In this document: positions 25,552 to 33,189 of the stretch, in pieces | Layout of the letters: each line of letters begins with the position of its first letter | How positions within the stretch are numbered: the first letter of the stretch is position 1 | Assembly (NCBI RefSeq): GCF_013870525.1 | Contig: NZ_JACBXD010000019.1 | Span: forward strand, 52,178 to 116,177 | Direction of reading: 5' to 3' | DNA from: Amycolatopsis pittospori | GTDB lineage: Bacteria; Actinomycetota; Actinomycetes; Mycobacteriales; Pseudonocardiaceae | DNA: 64,000 bases | Position numbers and translations under genes: made by a program | Notes under the pieces: model-generated | The model's input: only the letters and a program-made list of their open reading frames with translations | The model's database searches: none | What the model was told of the DNA's origin: nothing

Positions 25552-26687
25552 GCCGTTTCCTGCTGGTCGTCCCACCGCTGACCGGACATGTGGCGCCGTT
25601 GCGCGCCGTCGCCACCGAACTGGTGGACCGCGGGCACGACGTCGCCTGGTGCGGACCGGAGCCCTCCACGTCGGAACTGACTCGGGCGGGCCGGGTGTAC
25701 GCGGCCGGGGACGCGCTGGAGTTCGCCGTCGAGCGACGTCCCGAGGGTTTGCGGGGTTTCGCGGCGTTGAAGTTCCTCTGGGAGCAGTACCTCGTCCCGC
25801 TCGCCGACGCGATGGTGCCCGGGGTCGAGAAGGCCGTCGCCGACTTCCGGCCCGACGTCGTGATCACCGATCAGCAGGCCTTCGCGGGCGCCCTGGTGGC
25901 GAGCCGCCGCGGCCTGCCGTGGGTGACTTCGGCGTCGACGTCGACCGAACTCGGCGACCCGCTGGGCGCCATGCCGAAGATCGCCGCCTGGGTCGGCAAG
26001 CTGCAGGAAGAGCTCCGTGACCGGCACCGGGTTTCCTGCGGTGACCTGCGCTTCTCACCGGATCTCGTGCTCGCCTTCACCACCGTGACCTTGACGGGCC
26101 CGATCGCCGACGCCGGCGCTGTCCGGTTCGTCGGTCCGGCACTGGCTCCCGCTCCGCCGGTGGGCTTCCCGTGGCATCGGCTCGACGGCCGTCCGCTCGT
26201 GCTCGTCACCCTCGGCACCGCCAACGCCGCACTCGGCCGCCGCTTCCTGTCCGAATGCGTCGACGCCCTCGCCGGGATGCCTGAAGTGCAAGGGCTGGTC
26301 GTCGATCCGGGTGGCGAACTGTTCAGCGAAGACGTGCTGCTGGCCAAACGGATTCCGCAGGCGGAAGTGGTGCGGAAGGCGGCCGCGGTGATCTGCCACG
26401 GCGGGCACAACACCGTCAGCGAGACCCTCGCGTCCGGGCTGCCGCTGGTGATCGCCCCGATCCGGGACGACCAGTCGATGCTGGCGCAGCAGGTCGAGGC
26501 GGCGGGCGCGGGGCTACGACTGCGGTTCGACCGCGTGAAGGCGCCCGACATCCGCCGCACGATCACGGACGTCCTGACCGAGCCCGCCTACGCCGCGGCG
26601 GCCGCGCGGGTGCGGGCTTCGTTCGCGGCGGCCGGGGGAGTCGTGGCCGCCGTGGACCACGTGGAGTCCCTGCCGCACAAGGGCTGA
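25548..26687 (+). CDS. GT1 (MGT/UGT-like) glycosyltransferase
   Basis: A 379-residue GT-B glycosyltransferase. The N-terminal VVPPLTGHVAPLRAVATEL contains the general-base His14 of macrolide-type transferases. The donor-binding signature VICHGGHNTVSETLASGLPL ending near residue 304 is followed by APIRDDQ, whose Asp/Gln normally grip the sugar. Such enzymes transfer an NDP-sugar to a hydroxyl of a lipid, polyketide or sterol. No sugar-nucleotide genes lie nearby, so a common donor such as UDP-glucose is likely. As the last gene of the synthase operon, it predicts a glycosylated product. A 53-bp palindrome follows 28 bp after the stop. Confidence 0.9.
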   Translation: MSRFLLVVPPLTGHVAPLRAVATELVDRGHDVAWCGPEPSTSELTRAGRVYAAGDALEFAVERRPEGLRGFAALKFLWEQYLVPLADAMVPGVEKAVADFRPDVVITDQQAFAGALVASRRGLPWVTSASTSTELGDPLGAMPKIAAWVGKLQEELRDRHRVSCGDLRFSPDLVLAFTTVTLTGPIADAGAVRFVGPALAPAPPVGFPWHRLDGRPLVLVTLGTANAALGRRFLSECVDALAGMPEVQGLVVDPGGELFSEDVLLAKRIPQAEVVRKAAAVICHGGHNTVSETLASGLPLVIAPIRDDQSMLAQQVEAAGAGLRLRFDRVKAPDIRRTITDVLTEPAYAAAAARVRASFAAAGGVVAAVDHVESLPHKG

Positions 26688-26715
26688 CCCGGACCAGGCG
26701 CGCCAAGACTCGCGT

Positions 26716-26768
26716 GTTGCGAAAGCCACTTTCGCAACCTTCAACGTTGCGAAAGTGGCTTTCGCAAC
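26716..26768. repeat. 53-bp double palindrome, family B
   Basis: Arms 26716-26738 and 26746-26768 are perfect reverse complements with a 7-base loop. Each 23-base arm is itself a near-palindrome (GTTGCGAAAG, three bases, CTTTCGCAAC), so it can fold as one long or two short hairpins. It sits between the convergent glycosyltransferase and ABC permease genes, fitting a bidirectional terminator. The reverse complement of all 53 bases recurs exactly at 53358-53410. Confidence 0.8.
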
Positions 26769-26816
26769 GTCCAGGATGACGCGCGGTCGGGAACGGCGCG
26801 TGGGCCTGCCGTCCGG

Positions 26817-27668
26817 TCACCTCGGCGAGGTCTCCCGGGGTGAGCGGAACGTCCTCGCCGCGATCCACCCGCCCGCGAGCGCCGCCACCGCCGCGATCCC
26901 GAGCGACACCGGGATCGACCAGCCGGACGGCCGTCCGAGCGCGAGCGCCCTCGTCGCGTCGATGGCGTAGGTCAGCGGGTTGATCGCCGAGACCACCCGC
27001 AGCCAGGTGGGCATGGTGTCGAGCGGCATGTAGGCGCTGGACGAGAACATCAGCGGGAACATGACCACGAAGGACGCCATCTGCAGCGTTTCGGCCTTGC
27101 GCAGCCAGGTCGTGATGGCGACGAAGATCCAGCTCAGGCACCAGCCGACGACGAGTGTCAGCAGAAGTGCCGCGGTGACACCGAAAACGCCGCCGGTGGG
27201 CCGGAATCCGAGCAGCACCACACTCGCGAACGCGGTCACGAGCAACTGCACGCCGAGCCGGGCGGAGTCGGAGATGGTCCTGGCGACCAGGACGGCGGAC
27301 AGACTGATCGGCAGGCAGCGCAGGCGTCCGGTGAATCCACTGTAGATCTCCGCGAGCAGGCCGGCGCCGGAACTCATCGCCGTCGTCATCGCGATGTTCA
27401 CCAGCGTCGCCGGGACGAGGAAGTTCACGTAACCCTGATAGGCCGCGACGCCGGGCAGGGTGCTGACGCCGTTGAAGACCTGGCTGAACAGCAGGAGCAG
27501 CACGATCGGCTGCAGGAGCCCGAAGAACACCAGCCGCCTGTCCCCGAACGCCGTCTTCAGCGAACGCCCCGCGAGGACTCGGACCTGGGTGGCGAACGTG
27601 CTCGGCGGCCAGGCCGCCGGATCGGTCAGCCTCACCGGTGACGGCGCGCGGTGGCGTGCTTCGGTCAT
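26817..27668 (-). CDS. ABC-2 type permease, DrrB-like
   Basis: A 283-residue membrane protein with six predicted helices in the ABC-2/DrrB arrangement: TAFGDRRLVFFGLLQPIVLL for helix 1, VNIAMTTAMSSGAGL, a central block near GVTAALLLTLVVGWCLSW, and a late PLMFSSSAYMPLDTMPTWLR loop of the kind that ends in the NPLTY motif (INPLTYAIDATRALALG). It forms the channel of a two-component exporter with the ATPase gene whose stop overlaps this start (ATGA, 27665-27668). Homologous DrrAB systems pump out antibiotics or glycolipids. Facing the synthase operon, it is the likely exporter of that product. Confidence 0.9.
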   Translation of the reverse strand: MTEARHRAPSPVRLTDPAAWPPSTFATQVRVLAGRSLKTAFGDRRLVFFGLLQPIVLLLLFSQVFNGVSTLPGVAAYQGYVNFLVPATLVNIAMTTAMSSGAGLLAEIYSGFTGRLRCLPISLSAVLVARTISDSARLGVQLLVTAFASVVLLGFRPTGGVFGVTAALLLTLVVGWCLSWIFVAITTWLRKAETLQMASFVVMFPLMFSSSAYMPLDTMPTWLRVVSAINPLTYAIDATRALALGRPSGWSIPVSLGIAAVAALAGGWIAARTFRSPRETSPR

Positions 27669-28609
27669 GACGGGACCGCCGGATTCCGGTGCAGGGAAAG
27701 GTAGACGTCGTCGAGCGTGGGTTCGGCGACGGTGAGGTCCTTCATCGGCGCGCCCGCCGCGTCGAGCGCGCGGACCAGCATGGTGATGTCGGAGGGCCCG
27801 GACAGCGCGACGGCGACCACGAGCCCGGAGGCCGACGCCGTGCAGTGCATGCCGAGCCGGTGCAACGCGGCCAGGGCCCGGCGGCTGGCCAGGTCGGTGC
27901 CGAAGGTCAGGGTCGCGGTCCGTTCCCCGAGGCGGGCCTTCAATTCCGACGGCCGCCCGGAAACCGTGACGTGGCCCAGCCCCAGCACGATGACGGTGTC
28001 CGCCAACCGGTCGGCCTCCTCGAGGTACTGGGTGGTGAGCACGACCGTGGTGCCTCGGGCGGCTAGCCGTTCGACGCCGTCCCAGAGTCCCGCGCGACTG
28101 AGCGGGTCGAGGCCGGTCGTCGGCTCGTCGAGGAAGAGGACCTCGGGGGAGCCGACCAGTCCCGCCGCCAGGTCGAGCCGCCGCCGCATCCCGCCGGAGT
28201 ACGTCCGCGCGGGACGGTCCGCGGCGTCGTCGAGCCCGAACATGGCGAGCAGTTCGGCCGAGCGCGCTCTCGCTTGACGCCGGTCCGCGCCCAGCAGTCG
28301 CGCGACGAGTTCGAGATTGCCCCGGCCCGACAACGCGTCGTCGACCGCCGCGAACTGGCCGGTGACCCCGATCCGCTTCCGGACGTGGCGCCCGGCGCGG
28401 ACGACGTCGAAACCGCAGACCTTCGCGTTGCCGCCGCTCGGTTTGACGCGGGTGCTGAGGATGTCGATCAGCGTCGTCTTCCCGGCGCCGTTGTGGCCGA
28501 GTACCGCGAGCACGGTGCCGCGGCCGACGCGAAGATCGACGCCGGCGAGGGCCGTCACCTCACCGTAGGTCTTGGCGAGGCCGGTCACCTCGATGGCAGC
28601 CTGCTCCAT
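27665..28609 (-). CDS. ABC transporter ATP-binding protein, DrrA-like
   Basis: A 314-residue cytosolic ATPase. Walker A is GHNGAGKTT, the Q-loop lies in GVTGQFAAVDDALSGRGNL, the ABC signature is YSGGMRRRLDLA, Walker B is VLFLDEPTTGLDP and the switch region is TTQYLEEADRLAD. These match the DrrA/daunorubicin-resistance branch, which also has the C-terminal extension seen here after the ABC domain. The ATG at 28609 was chosen over an ORF start 40 codons upstream because a GGGAG site precedes it and the domain begins there. It energises the permease encoded by the overlapping gene. A palindromic operator-like site lies 29 bp upstream. Confidence 0.92.
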   Translation of the reverse strand: MEQAAIEVTGLAKTYGEVTALAGVDLRVGRGTVLAVLGHNGAGKTTLIDILSTRVKPSGGNAKVCGFDVVRAGRHVRKRIGVTGQFAAVDDALSGRGNLELVARLLGADRRQARARSAELLAMFGLDDAADRPARTYSGGMRRRLDLAAGLVGSPEVLFLDEPTTGLDPLSRAGLWDGVERLAARGTTVVLTTQYLEEADRLADTVIVLGLGHVTVSGRPSELKARLGERTATLTFGTDLASRRALAALHRLGMHCTASASGLVVAVALSGPSDITMLVRALDAAGAPMKDLTVAEPTLDDVYLSLHRNPAVPS

Positions 28610-28965
28610 CGCCACTCCCTGGGATCGGTCCGCCGAACGTACCGAGGTATTCGGTACGGCCGCAATGAACGCGCACGGACTCAGGACGCGCGTGACAATT
28701 CCGGTTGGCGCACACCGCATGCGCGTCACAAGAATTCGCGGTTGACAGTTCTGCTCGGCAGTCTGTTGACCCGGGTGACAAAAAGGGGTTCCGGCGGGTG
28801 CCGATGCCAGTCTATTCGAAGGCCGACCTCACCCGGATGACAAAGAAACGGGTCGGCATTCGGGGTCCTTGCCGGTGGTGGGGGCCACAGGTAATTTACC
28901 GCTTCCGTGGCCTGCCCGTTTCGGTTGTGTCACGCAATTTCTCCGATTCCCCGGGAGTGACCGTT
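28610..28965. promoter_or_regulatory. Divergent intergenic region between ABC exporter and secreted protein
   Basis: These 356 bp carry control signals for two directions and no gene I can support. Near the left end is the palindrome at 28638-28658. Further right the nonamer GG(G/A)TGACAA occurs at 28773-28781 and 28835-28843, with related CGTGACAA at 28691. GGGTGACAA also appears at 50519-50527, upstream of a paralogue of the rightward gene. A GGGAG ribosome site at 28953-28957 points to GTG 28966 as the start of that gene. Confidence 0.5.
28638..28658. promoter_or_regulatory. Operator-like palindrome upstream of the ABC exporter
   Basis: CGTACCGA (28638-28645) and TCGGTACG (28651-28658) are perfect inverted 8-bp arms around GGTAT. 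The site is 29 bp upstream of the ATPase start, in the position where a repressor would block transcription. The size and form suit a TetR-family dimer, but no regulator gene is adjacent, so the factor would act from elsewhere. Confidence 0.55.
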
Positions 28966-30558
28966 GTGAAGTTCCCACAGAAACTGAAGTCGAAAAGATC
29001 CGTGCAGGCCTTGGCCGCCGGCACGGTGGCCGCCGTCGCGGCCACCCTGGGCATCGCCGGGGCGGGCTTGAGCGAGGCGGCGCCCGCGTCGCTGACGCTG
29101 AAGTACACCTGCCCGTTCCCGTTGATCGGTGACCAGACCCTGGTCGTGAAGATCGACACCGTCCTGCCGGACGACGCCGTGGCCGGGAAGACGTCCACCC
29201 CGATCACGTTCGACGTCGACGTCACCGTCCCGGCGGACGCGACCGCGGGACTCGCGCTGGTCGGCGCGACCACGATCGAAGGCAGCGCCAAGGCCGCCGC
29301 GGTGCTGAAGTACCCGGTCGACAAGACCCTGAACCTCGGCCTGCCGCTGGCCATCCCGGTGACGCCGGTGCCCGAGTCGGGCGATTTCCACGTCAAGACG
29401 AGCGGTAAGGCGCCCGCCGTCACCTTCCCCAGCGCGGGCACCGCGTCGGTCACGGTGGGGAACTTCGCCACCACCATGACCCCGAAGAACGCGCAGGGGC
29501 AGCCGACCGACCTCGGCACCTTCACCTCGGACTGCGTCGTCCAGCCCGGCCAGAACCAGCTGCTGGGGACGTTCGACATCAAACCCGCCGGTGGTGGCAC
29601 GACGACGCCGACCACCCCCACCACGGAGCCGACGCCGACGACGGAGCCGACCCCGACGACGGAACCGACCCCGACGACGGAACCGACCCCGACCACGGAG
29701 CCGACTCCCACGACGGAACCGACTCCCACCACCGAGCCGACTCCGACGACCGAGCCGACGCCCACGACTCAGCCGACGCCGACCACAGAGCCGACGCCGA
29801 CGACGGAACCGACTCCGACCACGGAGCCCACTCCGACGACCGAGCCGACGCCGACGACTCAGCCGACGCCGACGACGGAACCGACGCCGACGACCGAGCC
29901 CACTCCGACCACGGAGCCGACCCCGACCACTCAGCCGACGCCGACGACCGAGCCGACGCCGACGACGGAACCGACTCCCACCACGGAGCCGACGCCGACG
30001 ACCCAGCCGACGAGCCCGACGACGGTGCCGACCACGACGCAGCCGCCGGGCGACACGAAGATCACCTACGGCGTGAAGGGCAAGACCACCATCGCCGGGC
30101 TGAACGCGAAGCTGCCGCTCGGTCCCGGCGAGTTCAGCGCGAAGCTGAACGCCCAGTCGGGCAAGTTCACCGGACAGCTGTCGCTGCCGCCGTCGTCGGT
30201 GCAGTTCCGTTTCCTCGGCTTCTTCCCGGCCTCGGCGACGGTGAAGATCAAGCAGGTCGGTGACGTGGCGGGCACCGTCACGGCCGGTGCGGTCAAGGCC
30301 GACGCGAAGGCCGACGTCAACCTGCTCGCGGTGCGGCTCTTCGGGTTCCCGATCATGGCGAGCTCGTCGTGCCAGACCGCCCAGCCGGCGAACATCCCGC
30401 TGGTCTCCGCACACGGCTTCAATCCGCTGAAGGGCGGCAAGCTGACGGCGGAGTACAAACTGCCGCAGTTCCGCGGCTGTGGTCTGCTGACCCCGATGAT
30501 CAGCGCGATGGTCTCCGGGGACGGGAACAGCCTGGAAGTGAACCTCACCAAGAAGTAG
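28966..30558 (+). CDS. Secreted two-domain protein with long Pro/Thr/Glu linker (DUF6801-like)
   Basis: A 530-residue exported protein. The signal peptide runs from SKRSVQALAAGTVAAVAATL to SEAAPA. The N-terminal domain (~residues 37-205, YTCPFPLIGDQ onward) is a beta-rich, two-Cys module that I associate with DUF6801. Residues ~215-365 are about 22 copies of TT(E/Q)PTP, a stiff wall-spanning linker probably glycosylated on Thr. The C-terminal domain (~365-530) has Cys pairs (SSCQTAQ, FRGCG) and ends in GDGNSLEVNLTKK. The same two domains occur in the genes at 50715 and 52006, and the C-domain alone at 30757. It precedes the mce operon, suggesting an envelope role in lipid handling, but no function is established. 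Start GTG 28966 follows GGGAG; GTG 28957 is an alternative. Confidence 0.82.
   Translation: MKFPQKLKSKRSVQALAAGTVAAVAATLGIAGAGLSEAAPASLTLKYTCPFPLIGDQTLVVKIDTVLPDDAVAGKTSTPITFDVDVTVPADATAGLALVGATTIEGSAKAAAVLKYPVDKTLNLGLPLAIPVTPVPESGDFHVKTSGKAPAVTFPSAGTASVTVGNFATTMTPKNAQGQPTDLGTFTSDCVVQPGQNQLLGTFDIKPAGGGTTTPTTPTTEPTPTTEPTPTTEPTPTTEPTPTTEPTPTTEPTPTTEPTPTTEPTPTTQPTPTTEPTPTTEPTPTTEPTPTTEPTPTTQPTPTTEPTPTTEPTPTTEPTPTTQPTPTTEPTPTTEPTPTTEPTPTTQPTSPTTVPTTTQPPGDTKITYGVKGKTTIAGLNAKLPLGPGEFSAKLNAQSGKFTGQLSLPPSSVQFRFLGFFPASATVKIKQVGDVAGTVTAGAVKADAKADVNLLAVRLFGFPIMASSSCQTAQPANIPLVSAHGFNPLKGGKLTAEYKLPQFRGCGLLTPMISAMVSGDGNSLEVNLTKK
29620..30015 (+). repeat. 18-bp tandem repeat encoding (TT[E/Q]PTP)n
   Basis: About 22 in-frame copies of an 18-base unit encoding TTEPTP or TTQPTP. 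The Gln variants punctuate the array at growing regularity: eight Glu units, one Gln, four Glu, one Gln, then two blocks of three Glu plus one Gln. Synonymous codons differ between units (GAG/GAA, CCG/CCC/CCT), so the array is not freshly duplicated. Length is a multiple of three, so copy number can change without frameshift. Confidence 0.85.
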
Positions 30559-30566
30559 GGCGAACC

Positions 30567-30610
30567 TCGTGAGTGGCGATTCGGGTTAGAACACGAATCG
30601 CCACTCACGA
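30567..30610. terminator. 21-bp palindrome, family A (one mismatch)
   Basis: Arms 30567-30587 and 30590-30610 (core GTGAGTGGCGATTCGGGTT) are reverse complements with one mismatch and a two-base loop. It starts nine bases after the stop of the secreted repeat protein and lies before the next same-strand gene, so it should separate that gene's transcript from the mce operon. Confidence 0.65.
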
Positions 30611-30756
30611 CCCCCACTCCCAAACCGTCACGCGCATAACAACATTTCGCCCGCTCGAAACCGGATTCGAGCATTGCTTGTTTCCCTGATCTTCCGCCAG
30701 TAGCGTGCTGCACAAGTTGGCCGTTCGGCCGGAGAAGTAGAAGTGAGGAAGCCCGA

Positions 30757-31539
30757 ATGTCAGTGATGACCGGGCGCGTTCTGCGCGCCTTCCTGCTCCC
30801 GGCGGTGCTGGGGCTGGGGGCGCTTTCACTGGCTTCCGCCTCGTCCGCCGACCCGGCACGAACACAGCAGGCGGTTCAGCAGGAAACACCCGCCGGACCG
30901 GTGGCCGCCGCCGGGCTCCCGTTCGGCTTCTACGTCGGCGACGACCAGCAGCCCACGACGAGCCACGTCGCCAAACTGGGCTCCGACATCACTTTCCCGC
31001 AGGGCCGGTTCGACGGCGCGCTCCAAGGTCTTTCGGGCCGGGTGCCGATCACCGGCAAGCTCGCCATCCCGGTGACGTCGAGCTACTTCGTGTCCTTCCG
31101 GTTCATGCCCGCCACGGGCACGGTCGAACTGGTCCCGGACGGCGACGCCACCGGCACCGTCGAGGTGAGGACCGGCGCCACGACCAACTGCAAATCCGTC
31201 GGCACCAACCTCTGCGGTGATTCCGACGTCACGTCGAAGATGTTCATCAAGTTGTCGGACGTCAAAGTGGACGGTAGGCCTCTCGAAGTCGGCCCGAACT
31301 GCCGGACCGCGCAATCGGTCGCGGTGAACATCAAGGCGCTGATGCCGCTCGGATTCCCCGCCCCGCCGGTCAAGGCCACCAGCACCTTCACGACGCCGGG
31401 ATTCACCGGCTGCGGTGTGCGTGAGGACCTGAGCCCGCTGCTCACCGGCCTGGTCTCCGGGCCGGGCAACACGTTGGTCACCCACCTCAGGCTGCGCTGC
31501 GTCGGTTCGGGCCCGCCCCCCAACGGATGTGGGAGCTGA
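30757..31539 (+). CDS. Secreted envelope protein, single C-domain of the DUF6801-type family, leads mce operon
   Basis: A 260-residue exported protein (signal peptide VLRAFLLPAVLGLGALSLAS, then SSADPA). The mature part corresponds to the C-terminal domain of the neighbouring 530-residue protein: beta-rich, with Cys-containing NCRTAQSVAV and FTGCGVREDLSPLL and the closing GPGNTLVTHLRLRC. The first conserved domain is absent. The ATG follows GAGGAAG. Its stop is two bases before the ATG of the first YrbE permease, so it is almost certainly co-transcribed with the mce operon and may be a periplasmic or wall partner of that lipid transporter. The family is uncharacterised; the link to transport is inferred from gene order. 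Confidence 0.8.
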   Translation: MSVMTGRVLRAFLLPAVLGLGALSLASASSADPARTQQAVQQETPAGPVAAAGLPFGFYVGDDQQPTTSHVAKLGSDITFPQGRFDGALQGLSGRVPITGKLAIPVTSSYFVSFRFMPATGTVELVPDGDATGTVEVRTGATTNCKSVGTNLCGDSDVTSKMFIKLSDVKVDGRPLEVGPNCRTAQSVAVNIKALMPLGFPAPPVKATSTFTTPGFTGCGVREDLSPLLTGLVSGPGNTLVTHLRLRCVGSGPPPNGCGS

Positions 31540-31541
31540 CC

Positions 31542-32345
31542 ATGACCAATCCCGTCGCCCTGCTCGCCCGTGCCCCGGAGAAGATCGCCGCCGGGCTGCG
31601 CGAATTCGGCCGGATGTGCGCCATGGGCCTCGACGTCATCCTCGCGATGTTCCGCCGCCCGGTGCAGGTCCGCGAGTTCGTGCAGCAGTTCTGGTTCATC
31701 GCCAGTGTTTCGATCATGCCGGCGATCCTGGTCTCGATCCCGTTCGGCGCGGTGATCTCGCTCCAGCTCGGCTCGCTCACCAGCCAGATCGGCGCACAGC
31801 AGTTCAACGGCGCGGCGAGTGTGCTGGCGGTCGTGCAGCAGGCGAGCCCGATCGTGACGACGCTGATCATCTCCGGTGCGGGCGGTTCGGCGATCTGCGC
31901 TGATCTCGGGGCCCGGTCGATCCGAGAGGAGATCGACGCGATGGAGGTGCTCGGCGTCTCGCCGATCCACCGGCTCATCGTGCCGAGGGTGCTGGCCGCC
32001 ATCGGGGTTTCGGTCCTGCTGAACGGTTTGGTCAGCGTCGTCGGCGTGCTCGGCGGCTACTTCTTCAACGTGATCGTGCAGGGCGGGACGCCGGGCGCGT
32101 ATCTCGCGAGCTTCAACGCGCTGGCCCAGTTGCCCGACCTCGTGGTCAGCTCGATCAAGGCGTTCATCTTCGGTTTCCTCGCCGGTGTCGTCGCCTCCTA
32201 TCGGGGGCTGAACCCCAAGGGCGGCCCCAAGGGTGTCGGCGACGTCGTCAACCAGTCGGTGGTGATCACGTTCCTGCTCCTGTTCTTCGTCAACACCATC
32301 CTGACCGCGCTGTACCTGCAGCTCGTCCCCGCGAAGGGAACCTGA
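31542..32345 (+). CDS. yrbEA: MCE transporter permease YrbE-A (MlaE family)
   Basis: A 267-residue integral membrane protein of the MlaE/YrbE permease family, with about five helices: IMPAILVSIPFGAVISLQ, SPIVTTLIISGAGGSAICAD, VLAAIGVSVLLNGLVSVVGV, AFIFGFLAGVVASYRGL and VVITFLLLFFVNTILTALYL. The cytoplasmic GARSIREEIDAMEVLGVSPI stretch is the conserved coupling loop that meets the shared ATPase. With YrbE-B it forms the inner-membrane core of a lipid importer fed by the MCE proteins. The ATPase (MceG) is usually encoded elsewhere in actinobacteria, and none is present here. The start ATG 31542 follows GGGAG. Confidence 0.95.
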   Translation: MTNPVALLARAPEKIAAGLREFGRMCAMGLDVILAMFRRPVQVREFVQQFWFIASVSIMPAILVSIPFGAVISLQLGSLTSQIGAQQFNGAASVLAVVQQASPIVTTLIISGAGGSAICADLGARSIREEIDAMEVLGVSPIHRLIVPRVLAAIGVSVLLNGLVSVVGVLGGYFFNVIVQGGTPGAYLASFNALAQLPDLVVSSIKAFIFGFLAGVVASYRGLNPKGGPKGVGDVVNQSVVITFLLLFFVNTILTALYLQLVPAKGT

Positions 32346-32349
32346 TCCC

Positions 32350-33189
32350 GTGACCAGCGTCCCCGAGCGGGCCCGAGAAGCGTTCAAACGCCCCGGAAAC
32401 AGCCTTTTCGAGCTGGGCGACCAGCTGCTGTTCTACGTCCGCGCGCTCGCGGCCATCCCGATGGCCGTCACCCGTTACTTCCGCGAAGTGGTGCGGCTGC
32501 TCGCCGAAGTGACCTTCGGCAGCGGTGCCCTCGCGGTGATCGGCGGCACCGTCGGCGTGATGGTCGGCCTATGCGTGTTCACCGGGATCACCGTGGGGCT
32601 GCAGGGTTTCAGCGCACTGAACCAGATCAACATCTCCGCGATGACGGGCTTCCTCACCGCGTACTTCAACACTCGCGAGATCGCGCCGCTTTCGGCCGGG
32701 CTCGCGTTGTCCGCGACGGTCGGCGCCGGCTTCACCGCGCAACTGGGCGCGATGCGGATCTCCGAAGAGATCGACGCGCTCGAAGTGATGGCCGTGCGCA
32801 GCATGCCTTATCTCGTCACGACACGGATCGTGGCCGGTTTCATCGCGATCATCCCGCTCTACGTGATCGGCCTGCTGATCTCCTATCTCGGTTCCCGAGT
32901 GACCACGGTCGTCTTCTTCGGACAGTCCGGCGGTACCTACGATCACTACTTCTCACTGTTCCTGCCGCCTGAAGACGTCCTGTGGTCGTTCGGCAAGGTC
33001 TTGGTGTTCAGCGTCGGTGTCATCCTCACGCACTGCTTCTACGGATACCGCGCGTCGGGCGGCCCGGCGGGCGTCGGGGTCGCGGTCGGCCGCGCGGTGC
33101 GGACGTCGATCGTGCTGATCAGCGTGCTGGACCTCTTCCTCAGCCTGGCTATCTGGGGCGCGACCACGACGGTGAAGGTGTCCGGATGA
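32350..33189 (+). CDS. yrbEB: MCE transporter permease YrbE-B (MlaE family)
   Basis: A 279-residue partner permease from GTG 32350, five bases after the first. It shares the fold and the coupling loop (GAMRISEEIDALEVMAVRSM). Hydrophobic segments include ALAVIGGTVGVMVGLCVF, FIAIIPLYVIGLLISYLG and VLVFSVGVILTHCFYGYRAS. In mce operons the A and B permeases assemble as a dimer with one ATPase on the cytoplasmic side and a hexamer of MCE proteins outside. Its stop overlaps the start of the first MCE gene (ATGA at 33186-33189), showing translational coupling. Confidence 0.95.
   Translation: MTSVPERAREAFKRPGNSLFELGDQLLFYVRALAAIPMAVTRYFREVVRLLAEVTFGSGALAVIGGTVGVMVGLCVFTGITVGLQGFSALNQINISAMTGFLTAYFNTREIAPLSAGLALSATVGAGFTAQLGAMRISEEIDALEVMAVRSMPYLVTTRIVAGFIAIIPLYVIGLLISYLGSRVTTVVFFGQSGGTYDHYFSLFLPPEDVLWSFGKVLVFSVGVILTHCFYGYRASGGPAGVGVAVGRAVRTSIVLISVLDLFLSLAIWGATTTVKVSG

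Noticed and set aside
29620..30015. Non-coding minisatellite
   Set aside because: The repeat is in frame within a secreted protein, and its flanking domains recur in paralogues with shorter linkers.
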